From positions 124,001-188,000 of the forward strand of contig JAYZEN010000009.1 in assembly GCA_036337295.1 (NCBI GenBank): a DNA stretch of 64,000 nucleotides. The letters are read 5' to 3'. Position numbers and translations under genes: made by a program. Under the pieces are notes generated by a model. The model had not been told where the DNA came from. It made no database searches and was given only the letters and a program-made list of their open reading frames with translations. Source of the stretch: Ketobacter sp036337295. GTDB taxonomy: Bacteria > Pseudomonadota > Gammaproteobacteria > Pseudomonadales > Ketobacteraceae. Below, piece by piece: positions 1-7,999 of this stretch (position 1 is the stretch's first letter; each line of letters opens with the position of its first letter).

Positions 1-1
1 C

Positions 2-985
2 GATACGCTGGTTCAGATCAAACACGGTCTGACCTTGCTAACACGCCTGTTCCGGGATGCTTCGCTCAATAGCCATTTGTTCGACGTCTTTGCCGGCCTG
101 GGTATGCGTCATGACCCTGATACGCTGGAGTGGACTGGCCGGATAAACAGGCTGCAGGGCCATAATCCCAATTCCGGTATGAAGGGGTGGATTGACTTCC
201 CCGCCTGGTGGCTGACCAAAAAGAAAAATGCACTTTACCAGGCCGGAAATGGGCGTGGAGAGAAAGCAGACCACATGCTTTACATGAGTTGGTTCTCGGT
301 TGACGGCATTGAAGAAGCCGAGGAAATCCAGAATAACTTCGCTCACGTACAGAAGTGGATTGAGGACGAGATTGAAGTTCCAAAGTATGAGGATTTCGGT
401 CCACCCATCGACTATAGTCTTGCCAGTTCAGGTGAGCCCGTGTTCCTGAGAAACTGTGCCGTTTGTCATGGTACCTACTCCGAGAACGATGCAGATGAAA
501 CGTATCCGAACTTCCTGGTAGACCTGGATGAGGTCGGTACCGATCCCTATTTGGCTCAGAAAAACTGGATCTATCCTGTGAAGACCTGGTGGGATGATTC
601 CTGGTACGGCAAGCGTGGCACGTCAAGTATTGAGGTAACAAACGGCTATGTGGCTCCCCCGCTTGATGGTGTGTTCATCACCGCTCCGTACTTCCACAAC
701 GGCTCGGTACCCACTTTGGAGGCAGTACTGGATTCGTCCAAGCGTCCAACGGTTTGGACCAGCAACTACAAGGACAATGACTACGATTGGGATGCAGTGG
801 GTTGGGAGAACAAACCTTTGGATTGGAGACCCAACTTTGAAGTTAAACCTCTGACGGGCATCGGCATCGGCCGAGGTCGATATGACACCCGGAAGCGTGG
901 TAACTCAAATGCAGGTCATACCTATGGAGATCTGTTGACGGCAGAAGAGCGTCGCGCAGTTCTGGAATATCTGAAAACCCTGTAA
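2..985 (+). CDS. c-type cytochrome, RoxA-like/di-heme peroxidase-like family, 5' end outside window
   Basis: This is the C-terminal part of a periplasmic or secreted c-type cytochrome. The frame is open back to the window edge, so the true start lies upstream; the TTG near position 35 is only an internal codon. A CAVCH heme-binding motif is encoded at 455-469. The block GYVAPPLDGVFITAPYFHNGSV is typical of the last heme domain of large di-heme cytochromes (peroxidase/RoxA-type families), where it precedes a short C-terminal LTAEERRAVLEYLKTL helix. Only one CxxCH is visible here; a second may lie upstream. It converges on the next gene, with a strong hairpin between them. Substrate unknown: RoxA-like proteins cleave polyisoprene, but nothing here proves that activity. 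Confidence 0.8.
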   Translation, partial: DTLVQIKHGLTLLTRLFRDASLNSHLFDVFAGLGMRHDPDTLEWTGRINRLQGHNPNSGMKGWIDFPAWWLTKKKNALYQAGNGRGEKADHMLYMSWFSVDGIEEAEEIQNNFAHVQKWIEDEIEVPKYEDFGPPIDYSLASSGEPVFLRNCAVCHGTYSENDADETYPNFLVDLDEVGTDPYLAQKNWIYPVKTWWDDSWYGKRGTSSIEVTNGYVAPPLDGVFITAPYFHNGSVPTLEAVLDSSKRPTVWTSNYKDNDYDWDAVGWENKPLDWRPNFEVKPLTGIGIGRGRYDTRKRGNSNAGHTYGDLLTAEERRAVLEYLKTL

Positions 986-994
986 ACCCTTGAG

Positions 995-1027
995 TGGTTG
1001 GGGTGGTGCTTGACTCCACCCCAACCA
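995..1027. terminator. hairpin between convergent genes, likely bidirectional terminator
   Basis: A perfect 12-bp inverted repeat (TGGTTGGGGTGG / CCACCCCAACCA) with a 9-nt loop lies between two convergent stop codons. The T-rich tail is weak on the plus strand (ATTTACTT). Position and symmetry suggest a terminator serving both genes. Confidence 0.7.
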
Positions 1028-1052
1028 TTTACTTCCGTTTTGACGGCCATCA

Positions 1053-2333
1053 TTACATGGCCCGTACCTCCAGATCCGGTAAAGTACGAATATAGGGTGC
1101 GAACTCTTTAGGATCACCTTCAAAACCATCGCTGATAAACATGCTGATCACAAGTCCCATGAATCCGTTCATAGGAAACGCTTCAATACCGTAGCCCACA
1201 TTGGGCATTTGCCCGGGGAATACTTCAGGAGGATCGTCTCTAACCAGGTCATCTTCATACAGTAATGACATGGGTTCATTGAAGTCACCCAAGTAATCCA
1301 CAAAGGCAAGTATATCCAGATACCGCTTTGAGGTGACCCAAATCCAGTTATCTGCCGGGTCCAGACCCGCATTGATCATCTGCTTTTCGTTCTCGTCCAC
1401 TACACCGTCAACAATGCCTGGGTGATCCGGCCAATTAGAGGTGTAAGTGGCCGCTCCCAGCAAACGGTTCGCGTCAACTGACATGGTCAAGGTGGGGTTC
1501 ACCATAAGCCGCCTGCGCAGCTCAGGGATCACGCCCCGTACGTCAAAACTGATGGACTTGGGGTAGTGATGTATCTGCATGCTCATTTGCATGATGGGCA
1601 CGCTGAATAGATACAGATCCACTTCCAGTTGTGTGGTGGTGCGGATAGGTCCGATGATCTCGCTGGTGGGTAGTGCGACAATCTGATCGTTGTTCAGCTC
1701 GGTATTGGTTACCGATGTGATAATGCCCGTGTTCAAACGTAGCTTCAGGGAATCCAATGGGCGTTCCCCTACATAGTTAACGTAGCTGAAATCGTCCCAT
1801 TTCAGGTGGTTGTCCTTGTTGTAGCGCAGGCTGTAAAAATCCGTTTCCACTAGTCCGACTTCCGCGCTGTAACGAACGTACTGCTCGTCCGAGCGCAATC
1901 TGGAATTACGTACAAGATATACGAAGCGTTCTACGCCATCGCGATCCCGGGTGACGATTTCCGCCACCATTTCACCGTCAAACGGTGTTCGATGGGGGCG
2001 GCGAGCGCCCGCATCTTTAAACAGAAACAGAAGCTTGTCGGTGGGGTCCATCAGATCCGGTTTGCCCGCCATCGGTATGTGCCAGCCTTCGAAATAGATT
2101 GCACCCCCGGTATTGTATTGGTCGATCTGAAAAGGGATTGGCTCCATTACCCCATCCACCATGGCAGCAAGTGACAGCTCTTCAAGTTTCCACCCCAGCA
2201 CCCAGGGAATGTCTTCCCCCTCCATAGCAATTACCTTGAATGCATCTATGGGTTGTAAAGGTGGTGGCATGGCGAAGCATCCAGCGGAAATTATCAGGGA
2301 CTTTACCACTAATAACCTTTTGATTGTGTTCAT
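1053..2333 (-). CDS. exported protein of unknown function, linked to cytochrome genes
   Basis: I do not recognise a family. The 426-residue protein starts with a signal peptide (MNTIKRLL, then a hydrophobic stretch ending ...AGCFA before MPPPLQ), so it is probably periplasmic or outer-membrane associated. The mature part is rich in Asp, Tyr and aromatic beta-strand-like segments and has no CxxCH, so it is not itself a heme protein. The ATG at 2333 is chosen because an AGGGTG ribosome site precedes it and because this places the start 5 bp after the stop of the upstream DUF11 cytochrome; a longer frame would overlap that gene. The pair is therefore probably one operon. A role with the neighbouring cytochromes is only an inference from position. 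Confidence 0.75.
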   Translation of the reverse strand: MNTIKRLLVVKSLIISAGCFAMPPPLQPIDAFKVIAMEGEDIPWVLGWKLEELSLAAMVDGVMEPIPFQIDQYNTGGAIYFEGWHIPMAGKPDLMDPTDKLLFLFKDAGARRPHRTPFDGEMVAEIVTRDRDGVERFVYLVRNSRLRSDEQYVRYSAEVGLVETDFYSLRYNKDNHLKWDDFSYVNYVGERPLDSLKLRLNTGIITSVTNTELNNDQIVALPTSEIIGPIRTTTQLEVDLYLFSVPIMQMSMQIHHYPKSISFDVRGVIPELRRRLMVNPTLTMSVDANRLLGAATYTSNWPDHPGIVDGVVDENEKQMINAGLDPADNWIWVTSKRYLDILAFVDYLGDFNEPMSLLYEDDLVRDDPPEVFPGQMPNVGYGIEAFPMNGFMGLVISMFISDGFEGDPKEFAPYIRTLPDLEVRAM

Positions 2334-2337
2334 GGTT

Positions 2338-3576
2338 TCACCCTGCTTGGTTGGAGTTCTTGTGAAGTGAGGTGCGAGCACAAAGAAACAGCCCTGAGAT
2401 AACAAGGAATAACCAGTTGATGCTGCCGCCGAATTTCTTTGTACTGGTGTTGTTCGTGCTGTTTGGGTCTTCGGTTTCGGAGGTGACGCTGGCGGTGAAA
2501 TCCATCTTGTCCTTGTTGTCCGTGGCAGTGCTTACTGAAACATTTATATCCCTACTGATCCCGCTTGCCAGTGAGTCAAGATGGAATCTAACCAGTTTCC
2601 CTTCTGTAGTGTAGGCGATAGAGCTGGGTGACACGCTCCGGAGCGTCACTGGCGTTGGCAGGCGGTGGGTGACCTCAATGGCGTCAGCGGTGTTAGGGCC
2701 AGCATTCTTGATGGTGATTGTATAGTTAATAAGTCCATCCTGGTTCTTTCCGTTGTTGCCGGCCATGGATACAGAAAGATCTGCGTTATTGGCAACCACA
2801 CCTCCGCCAAAGTACGCTGTGCTGGTGTTGTTGGATTGGTTTACATCTTCTGTGATGGAGTCTACGGAGGAGGTGAAGTTCATCAGTGTGTTGTTATTGA
2901 CCGCAGTGTTCACCGTTACGCCGATGCCCTCGGTGGATCCCACGTTAAGGGACTCTATATAGAAGGTGATGTCCCGGCCTGCGATGGTGTAAGCGATTGA
3001 GTCTGGTGATACGTTGTCAAGGGATACCTGCGTGGGGAGAGTATGCACGATCTCCAAAGTGTCTGCTGTGTTTGGTCCTGAGTTTGATACGGAGATCGAA
3101 TACTGGATAACGCCGTTATTGTTTTTTCCATTATTGCCGGACATGGATACGGCCAGGTCCGCGCTGTCGGTGGGTGGGATGATCTCGCATTGTGATGGTT
3201 GGTCCCAGCACTTGAGTAGTTTCTCAGCATTTCGATAGTGTGATGACGTGGTCGGCCAGTTCTGCAGTCCTGTATGATTCAGGGCTGGGTCTGAGTTCAT
3301 AGTGAGCAGGCGGTTGTCACTTACACCTTCACCCAATGCAACCCAGGCGTCATAGAAACTCTGATAGTGGGTCTGGTCTGAATATAACAGGAATGCATTG
3401 CCATCCTCGATATCAGCAAGCCCGTTTGGGATGTGACATACACCACAGAGCTGCATTTGAGTGTTGAGGTTGGCGTTGAAAAAGTTTTCCAGCTCTAAGC
3501 TTTCATCTGCGATTGCTGTCATAGTGAGGCTGGCGGAAAGGGAGAGTATGGAAGCGGAATGTCCGATGATGTTCAT
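2338..3576 (-). CDS. secreted monoheme protein with two DUF11 repeats and a C-terminal sorting-type tail
   Basis: Signal peptide at residues 1-23 (cleavage near AIA-D), then a single heme site CGVCH at residues 44-48. Two DUF11 repeats follow at about 139-255 and 266-383; they are clear duplicates (DLAVSMSGNNGKN versus DLSVSMAGNNGKN, NSGPNTAD versus NAGPNTAD). The end is a GG-hydrophobic-Arg tail (FGGSINWLFLVISGLF, then CAR), which resembles the GlyGly-CTERM signal processed by rhombosortase, though a longer hydrophilic end follows. DUF11 modules are common in extracellular proteins. The ATG at 3576 is preferred over the frame's earliest codon because it begins the signal peptide. It is probably transcribed with the exported protein just downstream. 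Role unknown; electron transfer or surface attachment is plausible. Confidence 0.75.
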   Translation of the reverse strand: MNIIGHSASILSLSASLTMTAIADESLELENFFNANLNTQMQLCGVCHIPNGLADIEDGNAFLLYSDQTHYQSFYDAWVALGEGVSDNRLLTMNSDPALNHTGLQNWPTTSSHYRNAEKLLKCWDQPSQCEIIPPTDSADLAVSMSGNNGKNNNGVIQYSISVSNSGPNTADTLEIVHTLPTQVSLDNVSPDSIAYTIAGRDITFYIESLNVGSTEGIGVTVNTAVNNNTLMNFTSSVDSITEDVNQSNNTSTAYFGGGVVANNADLSVSMAGNNGKNQDGLINYTITIKNAGPNTADAIEVTHRLPTPVTLRSVSPSSIAYTTEGKLVRFHLDSLASGISRDINVSVSTATDNKDKMDFTASVTSETEDPNSTNNTSTKKFGGSINWLFLVISGLFLCARTSLHKNSNQAG

Positions 3577-3721
3577 AGTGAATAAACTCCGTGTTGCCTG
3601 TTGCACATTTTCGTTCTGATTGAGCGTGGCAGGCTTGCATTTTGGTTATTGTTGTTGGGTGTTGCGTCTGGTTCGAGTTGCTCGCCCAGGTTACAGCGTA
3701 GAGATCAGGCGGTTCAACATT

Positions 3722-3737
3722 GTGATTTGCTAATCAC
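3722..3737. promoter_or_regulatory. palindromic operator candidate
   Basis: Perfect inverted repeat GTGATT-tgct-AATCAC in a divergent promoter region. The size and shape suit a dimeric repressor or activator. The binding protein is unknown, and no regulator gene lies beside it. Confidence 0.4.
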
Positions 3738-3802
3738 GACGCCAGTTATAGCTTGGTAGACTATAGCTAATTACCTTTGCTCTGACCCCGGGTTGATTCG
3801 TC

Positions 3803-3844
3803 AAAAGCGGTTCATTTTTACCCATTGTTTGGGCGCTTTTTTTT
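3803..3844 (+). terminator. intrinsic terminator-like hairpin upstream of KAS III gene
   Basis: AAAAGCG pairs with CGCTTTT around an inner CCCA/TGGG stem, followed by an eight-T run. It points along the plus strand, 44 bp before the KAS III start. It could end a short upstream transcript, or be an attenuator for the following genes. Confidence 0.5.
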
Positions 3845-3888
3845 GGATAGATTGCTGAAAAACACAACAAAAAAGAGACGCCTCCATT

Positions 3889-4845
3889 ATGGAAATCTGT
3901 ATTTCGTCCACCGGGTTGTATTTGCCACCACGTATTCAGTCATCAGCTGAGCTGTCAGGTCTTATCGGTCGCAGTGAAGAGTGGATTTTGTCCCGTACCG
4001 GGGTTCGCGAACGTCGTGTGGCAGAGGAGGGAATGGATGCGTTGGCGGCCAAGGCGGCTTTGGATGCTATTGGAGATGGTCCCAGGCCGGATTGTATTAT
4101 CAATGCATCATTGACGCCGGTACAGTTGATTCCCGACAGTGCCGTGTTCATCCAGAAGGCGCTGGGATGGGAAGGGGTTCCCTGCTGGTCGGTGCATGCG
4201 ACATGCCTTTCATTTGTTGTAGCGTTGCTGAACGCGTCTGGGCTGATTCAGGCAGGTATTTATCGAAGCGTGTTGGTGGTTTCCGCTGAGGCGGGTACAC
4301 CCTGGCGTAACCTGGAGCAACCGGAAAGCGCGGCGTTGTTCGGCGATGGCGCAGCTGCTGCATTGCTCGAGCAAAGTCGGGGAGAGAGCGCGGTTCAGGA
4401 CTGGATAATGTATACCTGGCCCGAAGGGTCCGAGTATACCGAGTTTCGCGGTTGTGGTACGCGGCGTCCACCGGGGCACCCTGAGACGAATCACGATGAT
4501 AACCTCTTCAATATGCAGGGCCCTAAAGTGTTTAGAATGGTGCTGATGCATATCTCCCGCGTTTTGCGAACCCTGTTTGAGCGTAATGATCTGACGTTTG
4601 ATGATATTGATCTTTTTGTTCTGCATCAGGCTTCTGGGCCTGGAATGGAAGCCTTTGTCAAACTGGGATTCCCGCGCGAGAAAATAGTCAATATTGTCGC
4701 GGATTACGGTAACTGCGTCGCGGCGTCCATTCCGATGACACTCGCTGTTGCCAATGAGCAGGGTCGCTTGCGGCGTGGGGATCGGGTTTTGATTGGTGGA
4801 ACCGGTGCAGGCCTGTCCATCGCTTTCGCTCTACTGCAATGGTAA
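3889..4845 (+). CDS. 3-oxoacyl-ACP synthase III (FabH)-like ketosynthase
   Basis: A 318-residue thiolase-fold condensing enzyme of the KAS III group. It retains the full Cys-His-Asn triad: Cys106 in HATCLSF, His246 in VLHQASG and Asn275 in DYGNCVAAS. The glycine-rich C-terminus (GGTGAGLS) also matches. KAS III enzymes condense an acyl-CoA with malonyl-ACP; members outside housekeeping fab operons often make the starter or head group of a secondary lipid. It sits alone, with no fab genes nearby, directly upstream of a sulfotransferase and within reach of a FAAL-ACP. This suggests a specialised lipid pathway, although OleA-like or methyl-ketone roles cannot be excluded. OleA proteins are usually somewhat longer. 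Confidence 0.85.
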   Translation: MEICISSTGLYLPPRIQSSAELSGLIGRSEEWILSRTGVRERRVAEEGMDALAAKAALDAIGDGPRPDCIINASLTPVQLIPDSAVFIQKALGWEGVPCWSVHATCLSFVVALLNASGLIQAGIYRSVLVVSAEAGTPWRNLEQPESAALFGDGAAAALLEQSRGESAVQDWIMYTWPEGSEYTEFRGCGTRRPPGHPETNHDDNLFNMQGPKVFRMVLMHISRVLRTLFERNDLTFDDIDLFVLHQASGPGMEAFVKLGFPREKIVNIVADYGNCVAASIPMTLAVANEQGRLRRGDRVLIGGTGAGLSIAFALLQW

Positions 4846-4879
4846 TCCCATATAATAATACCGATTCGGGAGACGGTTC

Positions 4880-6016
4880 ATGTTAAATCGTATGTTCGCA
4901 GCCTATGGTATTGTCGCCAGTCAGTTCAAACAGCGCGTATCGCCGCTGGTGACCTTTTCAGGATTTCTGGTGCTACATGGAATGGTAACGGTTGGCCTGG
5001 TGGTTGACCATGTGCTTTTTCCGGCTTTGCGTCGTACTAAAATCAAGAGCCCTATTGTCATTGTGGGTAACCCACGAAGTGGAACTACGTTCCTGCACCG
5101 CTTTCTTGTAGAGAACGAACTGGGTGCAGGTATGCGAATTTGGAAGATGCTGTATCCTTCACCCACTTTGCAAGTCCCACTCAAACCGCTGCTGCCACTT
5201 TTGGAAAAGATCAGTCCGGCTCGGCATCATGCTCATGCCGCCCATGAAACCAACCTTACTGCAATTGAAACCGACGACCCTTCACTTCTGTTTCGTTATT
5301 TTGACGGCCTGTTTCTCTATGGCTTTTTTTATGCCTGGTCGAAAACCGAGACCCTGGATAGCTTTGAGCAACGCTTTGTGGCCAACGCCGAGCGGGATTT
5401 CAATTGGTACGAATCCCTATGGCGCCGTAACCTGGTAAGCGAAAAAAGGAGCAGGGTGGTGGCCAAGCTGTTTTCCCTGTCCTTGCGTTTGCCGCAATTT
5501 TTGCAGCGTTTCCCGGATGCGAAGGTGCTCTACATGGTACGAGACCCATTGGACACCGTACCGTCTGGACTCAGCCTGGTAACCGGCGTTCTGGATGGCC
5601 GCTTCGGCTTTTGGTCTCTACCGCAGGAACAGCGCCAGCATTTTATCGAGAATATGTATGCCGCGCTGCTGCGTTTGAGCTTGCGATTCCATGAACAGTA
5701 TACAGCCGGCCGGATTCCGGCCAGCAATCTCTATATCGTTACGTTTCCCCGTTTGATGCAGCAGTTCGATGTGGTCATGGAGGAGATTCTGGAGTTCGTT
5801 GATGTGGAACCAACGAATGAGATGCTGGATCAGATTGGACAGATCGCCGATAAGCAGCGTGCTTACAAGAGCGGACATGAATATGATCTTGCCCGCTTTG
5901 GTCTTACTGAGGAGCGTATTCGGCGCGATTATGCAGTGATATACGACACCTTCCTGTCTGCTGAGCCTGCTGCTCAACCTAACCTGGAGTCAACACAAGA
6001 GCCGTATCCGGCTTAA
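4880..6016 (+). CDS. sulfotransferase family protein (PAPS-dependent type)
   Basis: A 378-residue cytoplasmic or membrane-associated protein. The 5'-phosphosulfate binding loop is VGNPRSGTTF at residues 62-71. The 3'-phosphate binding element is LYMVRDPLDTVPSG near 217-230, with Arg221 and Ser229 in the expected places. A hydrophobic segment at about residues 22-50 could anchor it to the membrane. Enzymes of this family move a sulfuryl group from PAPS to hydroxyl groups on lipids, sugars or polyketides. It starts 34 bp after the KAS III stop, so the two are probably cotranscribed. Its stop overlaps the tail of a convergent small lipoprotein gene by 4 bp. Substrate not predictable; a hydroxylated fatty chain from the same cluster is an attractive guess. 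Confidence 0.85.
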   Translation: MLNRMFAAYGIVASQFKQRVSPLVTFSGFLVLHGMVTVGLVVDHVLFPALRRTKIKSPIVIVGNPRSGTTFLHRFLVENELGAGMRIWKMLYPSPTLQVPLKPLLPLLEKISPARHHAHAAHETNLTAIETDDPSLLFRYFDGLFLYGFFYAWSKTETLDSFEQRFVANAERDFNWYESLWRRNLVSEKRSRVVAKLFSLSLRLPQFLQRFPDAKVLYMVRDPLDTVPSGLSLVTGVLDGRFGFWSLPQEQRQHFIENMYAALLRLSLRFHEQYTAGRIPASNLYIVTFPRLMQQFDVVMEEILEFVDVEPTNEMLDQIGQIADKQRAYKSGHEYDLARFGLTEERIRRDYAVIYDTFLSAEPAAQPNLESTQEPYPA

Positions 6017-6348
6017 GGATATTTCCTGATTCCCGATGTATTCGAGTCTGCGTAGCGTTCCGCAGAAGTCTTGACTGGTATATTAGCTGGTATTTTGACT
6101 GGCAGGAGCTTCACCGGGTTCCCGGTGCATGATCGTTCAACGCTTTCCCCGCTGCTGTGAGTTGTCTCTGTGACACAGGACAAGGGCCTGTGGACAGAGA
6201 ACTCAAAGCGATCGTTGCAGCCTGTCGCAACGATCAGGGCGAGTAGCGCCAACGTGATGATCTTAGATGTGCCATGGTCTTTCAAATTACCATGATCTTT
6301 CAATGTGACATGGTTTTTCAAGATACTTGGGCGGCGTGTCATTATCAT
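6013..6348 (-). CDS. small lipoprotein, apparently a truncated relative of the adjacent ASST-like protein
   Basis: A 111-residue product with a lipoprotein signal (LALLALIVATGC). The lipobox has Ala rather than Leu at -3, so lipidation is likely but not certain. After the Cys it resembles the start of the mature neighbour encoded at 6477-7727: CNDRFEFSVHRP versus CEKIEKYNVSVYEP, and later GNPVKLLP versus GNPSKLLP. It looks like a duplicated and shortened N-terminus with no propeller domain. The N-terminal extension consists of three LK-x-H repeats encoded by an 18-bp tandem repeat. AGGA lies 9 nt before the ATG; a TTG inside the repeats is an alternative start that gives a more normal signal peptide. 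Function unknown. Confidence 0.5.
   Translation of the reverse strand: MIMTRRPSILKNHVTLKDHGNLKDHGTSKIITLALLALIVATGCNDRFEFSVHRPLSCVTETTHSSGESVERSCTGNPVKLLPVKIPANIPVKTSAERYADSNTSGIRKYP
6273..6326. repeat. three 18-bp imperfect tandem repeats
   Basis: Three consecutive copies of CATGRTYTTTCAADNNAH (for example CATGGTCTTTCAAATTAC) fill 54 bp. They lie at the 5' end of the small lipoprotein reading frame, where they encode a six-residue LK-[DN]-H repeat. Because 18 bp keeps the frame, copy-number changes would lengthen or shorten the N-terminus without frameshift. Confidence 0.7.
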
Positions 6349-6439
6349 TGTGATGTGTCCTGTTTATTATTGTTGTTTTTCGTTATAGAAATCTGGCTAT
6401 TCCATTGGTTCCGCTGCTTGGGTTGTGTGTCAGAAAGAG

Positions 6440-6463
6440 GGCCTGATCGGGAAAGATCAGGCC
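6440..6463 (-). terminator. hairpin after the ASST-like gene
   Basis: A perfect 9-bp stem (GGCCTGATC / GATCAGGCC) with a 6-nt loop lies 14 bp past the stop of the minus-strand ASST-like gene. The following minus-strand sequence CTCTTTC is only weakly T-rich. Probable terminator. Confidence 0.5.
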
Positions 6464-6476
6464 TTTGTACAGCATG

Positions 6477-7727
6477 CTATTGAATTGAATCTGTATCCCT
6501 GCCGGAATCTACCCACTCTTTAGGTACCCGGTAGGCTCGATAAAGGGGCCAGCCGCGAGCTTGCCAAACGACTTCTTTTTCTTGTGTCACTTCCAGCATC
6601 ACGCCTGATACGCCTTCAGTAATAAAGGTGTTCCCATTGGGAAGGCGCTGCACATTACCCATGATCGGGCTGCTTCTTGGATGGTTGAATTCCCACACTA
6701 CCGAGAAGTCGATAGGGTTGATTTCCAGTGTGCGGGAGCGACGCCCCTGTTCATGCTGATCACCGTAGCCGGATGATTTGCCATTGTCGAACACCAGTAA
6801 ATTGCCGGCTCCGGGAAGTCCTTCCGGGATAATGTGAGCCGCATGGGAGAAATTCAGGCCATTAAAATCCGCCCCCGGATTGCCAGGTGAATAGTCGGGG
6901 CCAAGGCGCCATACGATCTCACCACTCATCTTGTCGATGATGGCGACCCAGCGGGCATGGGGAGACACAATCATGATGTTGTCGGGGTGAAAGCGCTCGT
7001 CGCCATGTTCCGAATACCATTGATTCGGGCCAATATACGCTGCGGTATTGAGGTGCAGCCAATCGGCCCCCAGTAGTCCGCGTTCGAGATCCTTCAGTGC
7101 GGCTTCACTGAACCCCATCTCGTCAATGTGATCCAATGCATTCCATTGCCACATGACATTACCGCTGGCATCGATTTCGTATAGAACGCTATCGATCAGC
7201 CTGCCTTTACGGATATCCTGTTCGGAGCGCTTGTAGGTCAAGTAGCTCAGTACCAGCATATGGCCGCCATCGGCGGGGCCTATCATGTCCATCCCTGGTA
7301 CGTAATAGCCTACGGGATTGCCACCGGAAAACTGGAAATCGTGGTGTTGCCTGGCGGAATCACCATCCCAGTCATTGAACTCCCAGAGCACTTGACCATC
7401 CGGTGATAGTTGGCGAATGGTTTTCTGAACGAAGCCACCGATCTTCGATGCATAGCAAAGAATGGTGGAATCTGGCAAGAGTTTGCTGGGATTACCGCCA
7501 CACTCGTAGTGAGTGACGACATTTCCCTGCATGTCGATCACCGGCGTATAGCCACCCAGCGCGCTGGACGGCAGCGTGTAGCTGTCCCAGACTTTGTCGG
7601 GTTCGTATACGGATACGTTATATTTTTCAATTTTCTCACAACCACTGATACCGGCAAGCAGGAGTGCCCCTGCCGTCAGTACCCCACTGCCTCTTGTGTG
7701 TCCACTGATACTGCGCAAAAAACTCAT
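6477..7727 (-). CDS. arylsulfotransferase (ASST)-family beta-propeller lipoprotein
   Basis: A 416-residue lipoprotein: the signal peptide ends in LLAGISGC, so Cys is lipidated and the protein sits in the periplasm or outer membrane. The rest is a repeated W/F-E-[FW] propeller with the ASST-type signatures NFSHAAHIIPEGLPGAGNLL, GRRSRTLEINPIDFSVVWEF and RLPNGNTFITEG. ASST enzymes move sulfate directly between phenolic compounds without PAPS through a catalytic His; I cannot identify that His with certainty, and many distant members are not proven enzymes. It lies between a truncated relative of its own N-terminus and a divergently transcribed FAAL-ACP gene. With a PAPS-type sulfotransferase 0.5 kb away, a sulfated product is worth considering. 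Confidence 0.75.
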   Translation of the reverse strand: MSFLRSISGHTRGSGVLTAGALLLAGISGCEKIEKYNVSVYEPDKVWDSYTLPSSALGGYTPVIDMQGNVVTHYECGGNPSKLLPDSTILCYASKIGGFVQKTIRQLSPDGQVLWEFNDWDGDSARQHHDFQFSGGNPVGYYVPGMDMIGPADGGHMLVLSYLTYKRSEQDIRKGRLIDSVLYEIDASGNVMWQWNALDHIDEMGFSEAALKDLERGLLGADWLHLNTAAYIGPNQWYSEHGDERFHPDNIMIVSPHARWVAIIDKMSGEIVWRLGPDYSPGNPGADFNGLNFSHAAHIIPEGLPGAGNLLVFDNGKSSGYGDQHEQGRRSRTLEINPIDFSVVWEFNHPRSSPIMGNVQRLPNGNTFITEGVSGVMLEVTQEKEVVWQARGWPLYRAYRVPKEWVDSGRDTDSIQ

Positions 7728-7999
7728 TCTGATTCCTCATGGTCAGTTTTTATTGTTCTGGTCTGCAACTTATCATTGCGCCATGCCACCTTCATATGCA
7801 CAAGGTTGTATTCAGTCAAAAACAAGGTCTAAACCTGCATCAACCCGATCCGGTTTGAGTCTGATCAGAAAGTCCTGTCACTTTATGATGGTTCGGTTGT
7901 CCGTGCCGAAACCGAACAGGAAATGCCTGATTAGCCGCTTGTTGGCGTCGTTTCGGAATTGGTTAAATCTTTAATCCATTTTCCTGGAGTGACACTTAG
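7728..7999. other. divergent promoter region, ASST-like gene / FAAL-ACP gene
   Basis: A 272-bp gap between divergent genes must hold both promoters. It is more AT-rich than its surroundings around 7770-7880. I found no clear palindrome or consensus promoter. GGAG 11 nt before 8000 serves as the FAAL ribosome site. Confidence 0.4.

Larger units (their letters stand above)
3577..3888. other. divergent intergenic region (312 bp)
   Basis: This region separates the minus-strand DUF11 cytochrome from the plus-strand KAS III gene. It holds a perfect GTGATT-tgct-AATCAC palindrome, a direct repeat of TATAGCT spaced by 8 bp just after it, and a U-tailed hairpin shortly before the KAS III start. I saw no convincing -35/-10 pair and no ORF with good coding character. 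Confidence 0.5.

Noticed and set aside
7594..7974. 126-codon frame across the ASST-like start and the divergent promoter region
   Set aside because: Antisense to a signal peptide-coding region and without coding features; product is not family-like.
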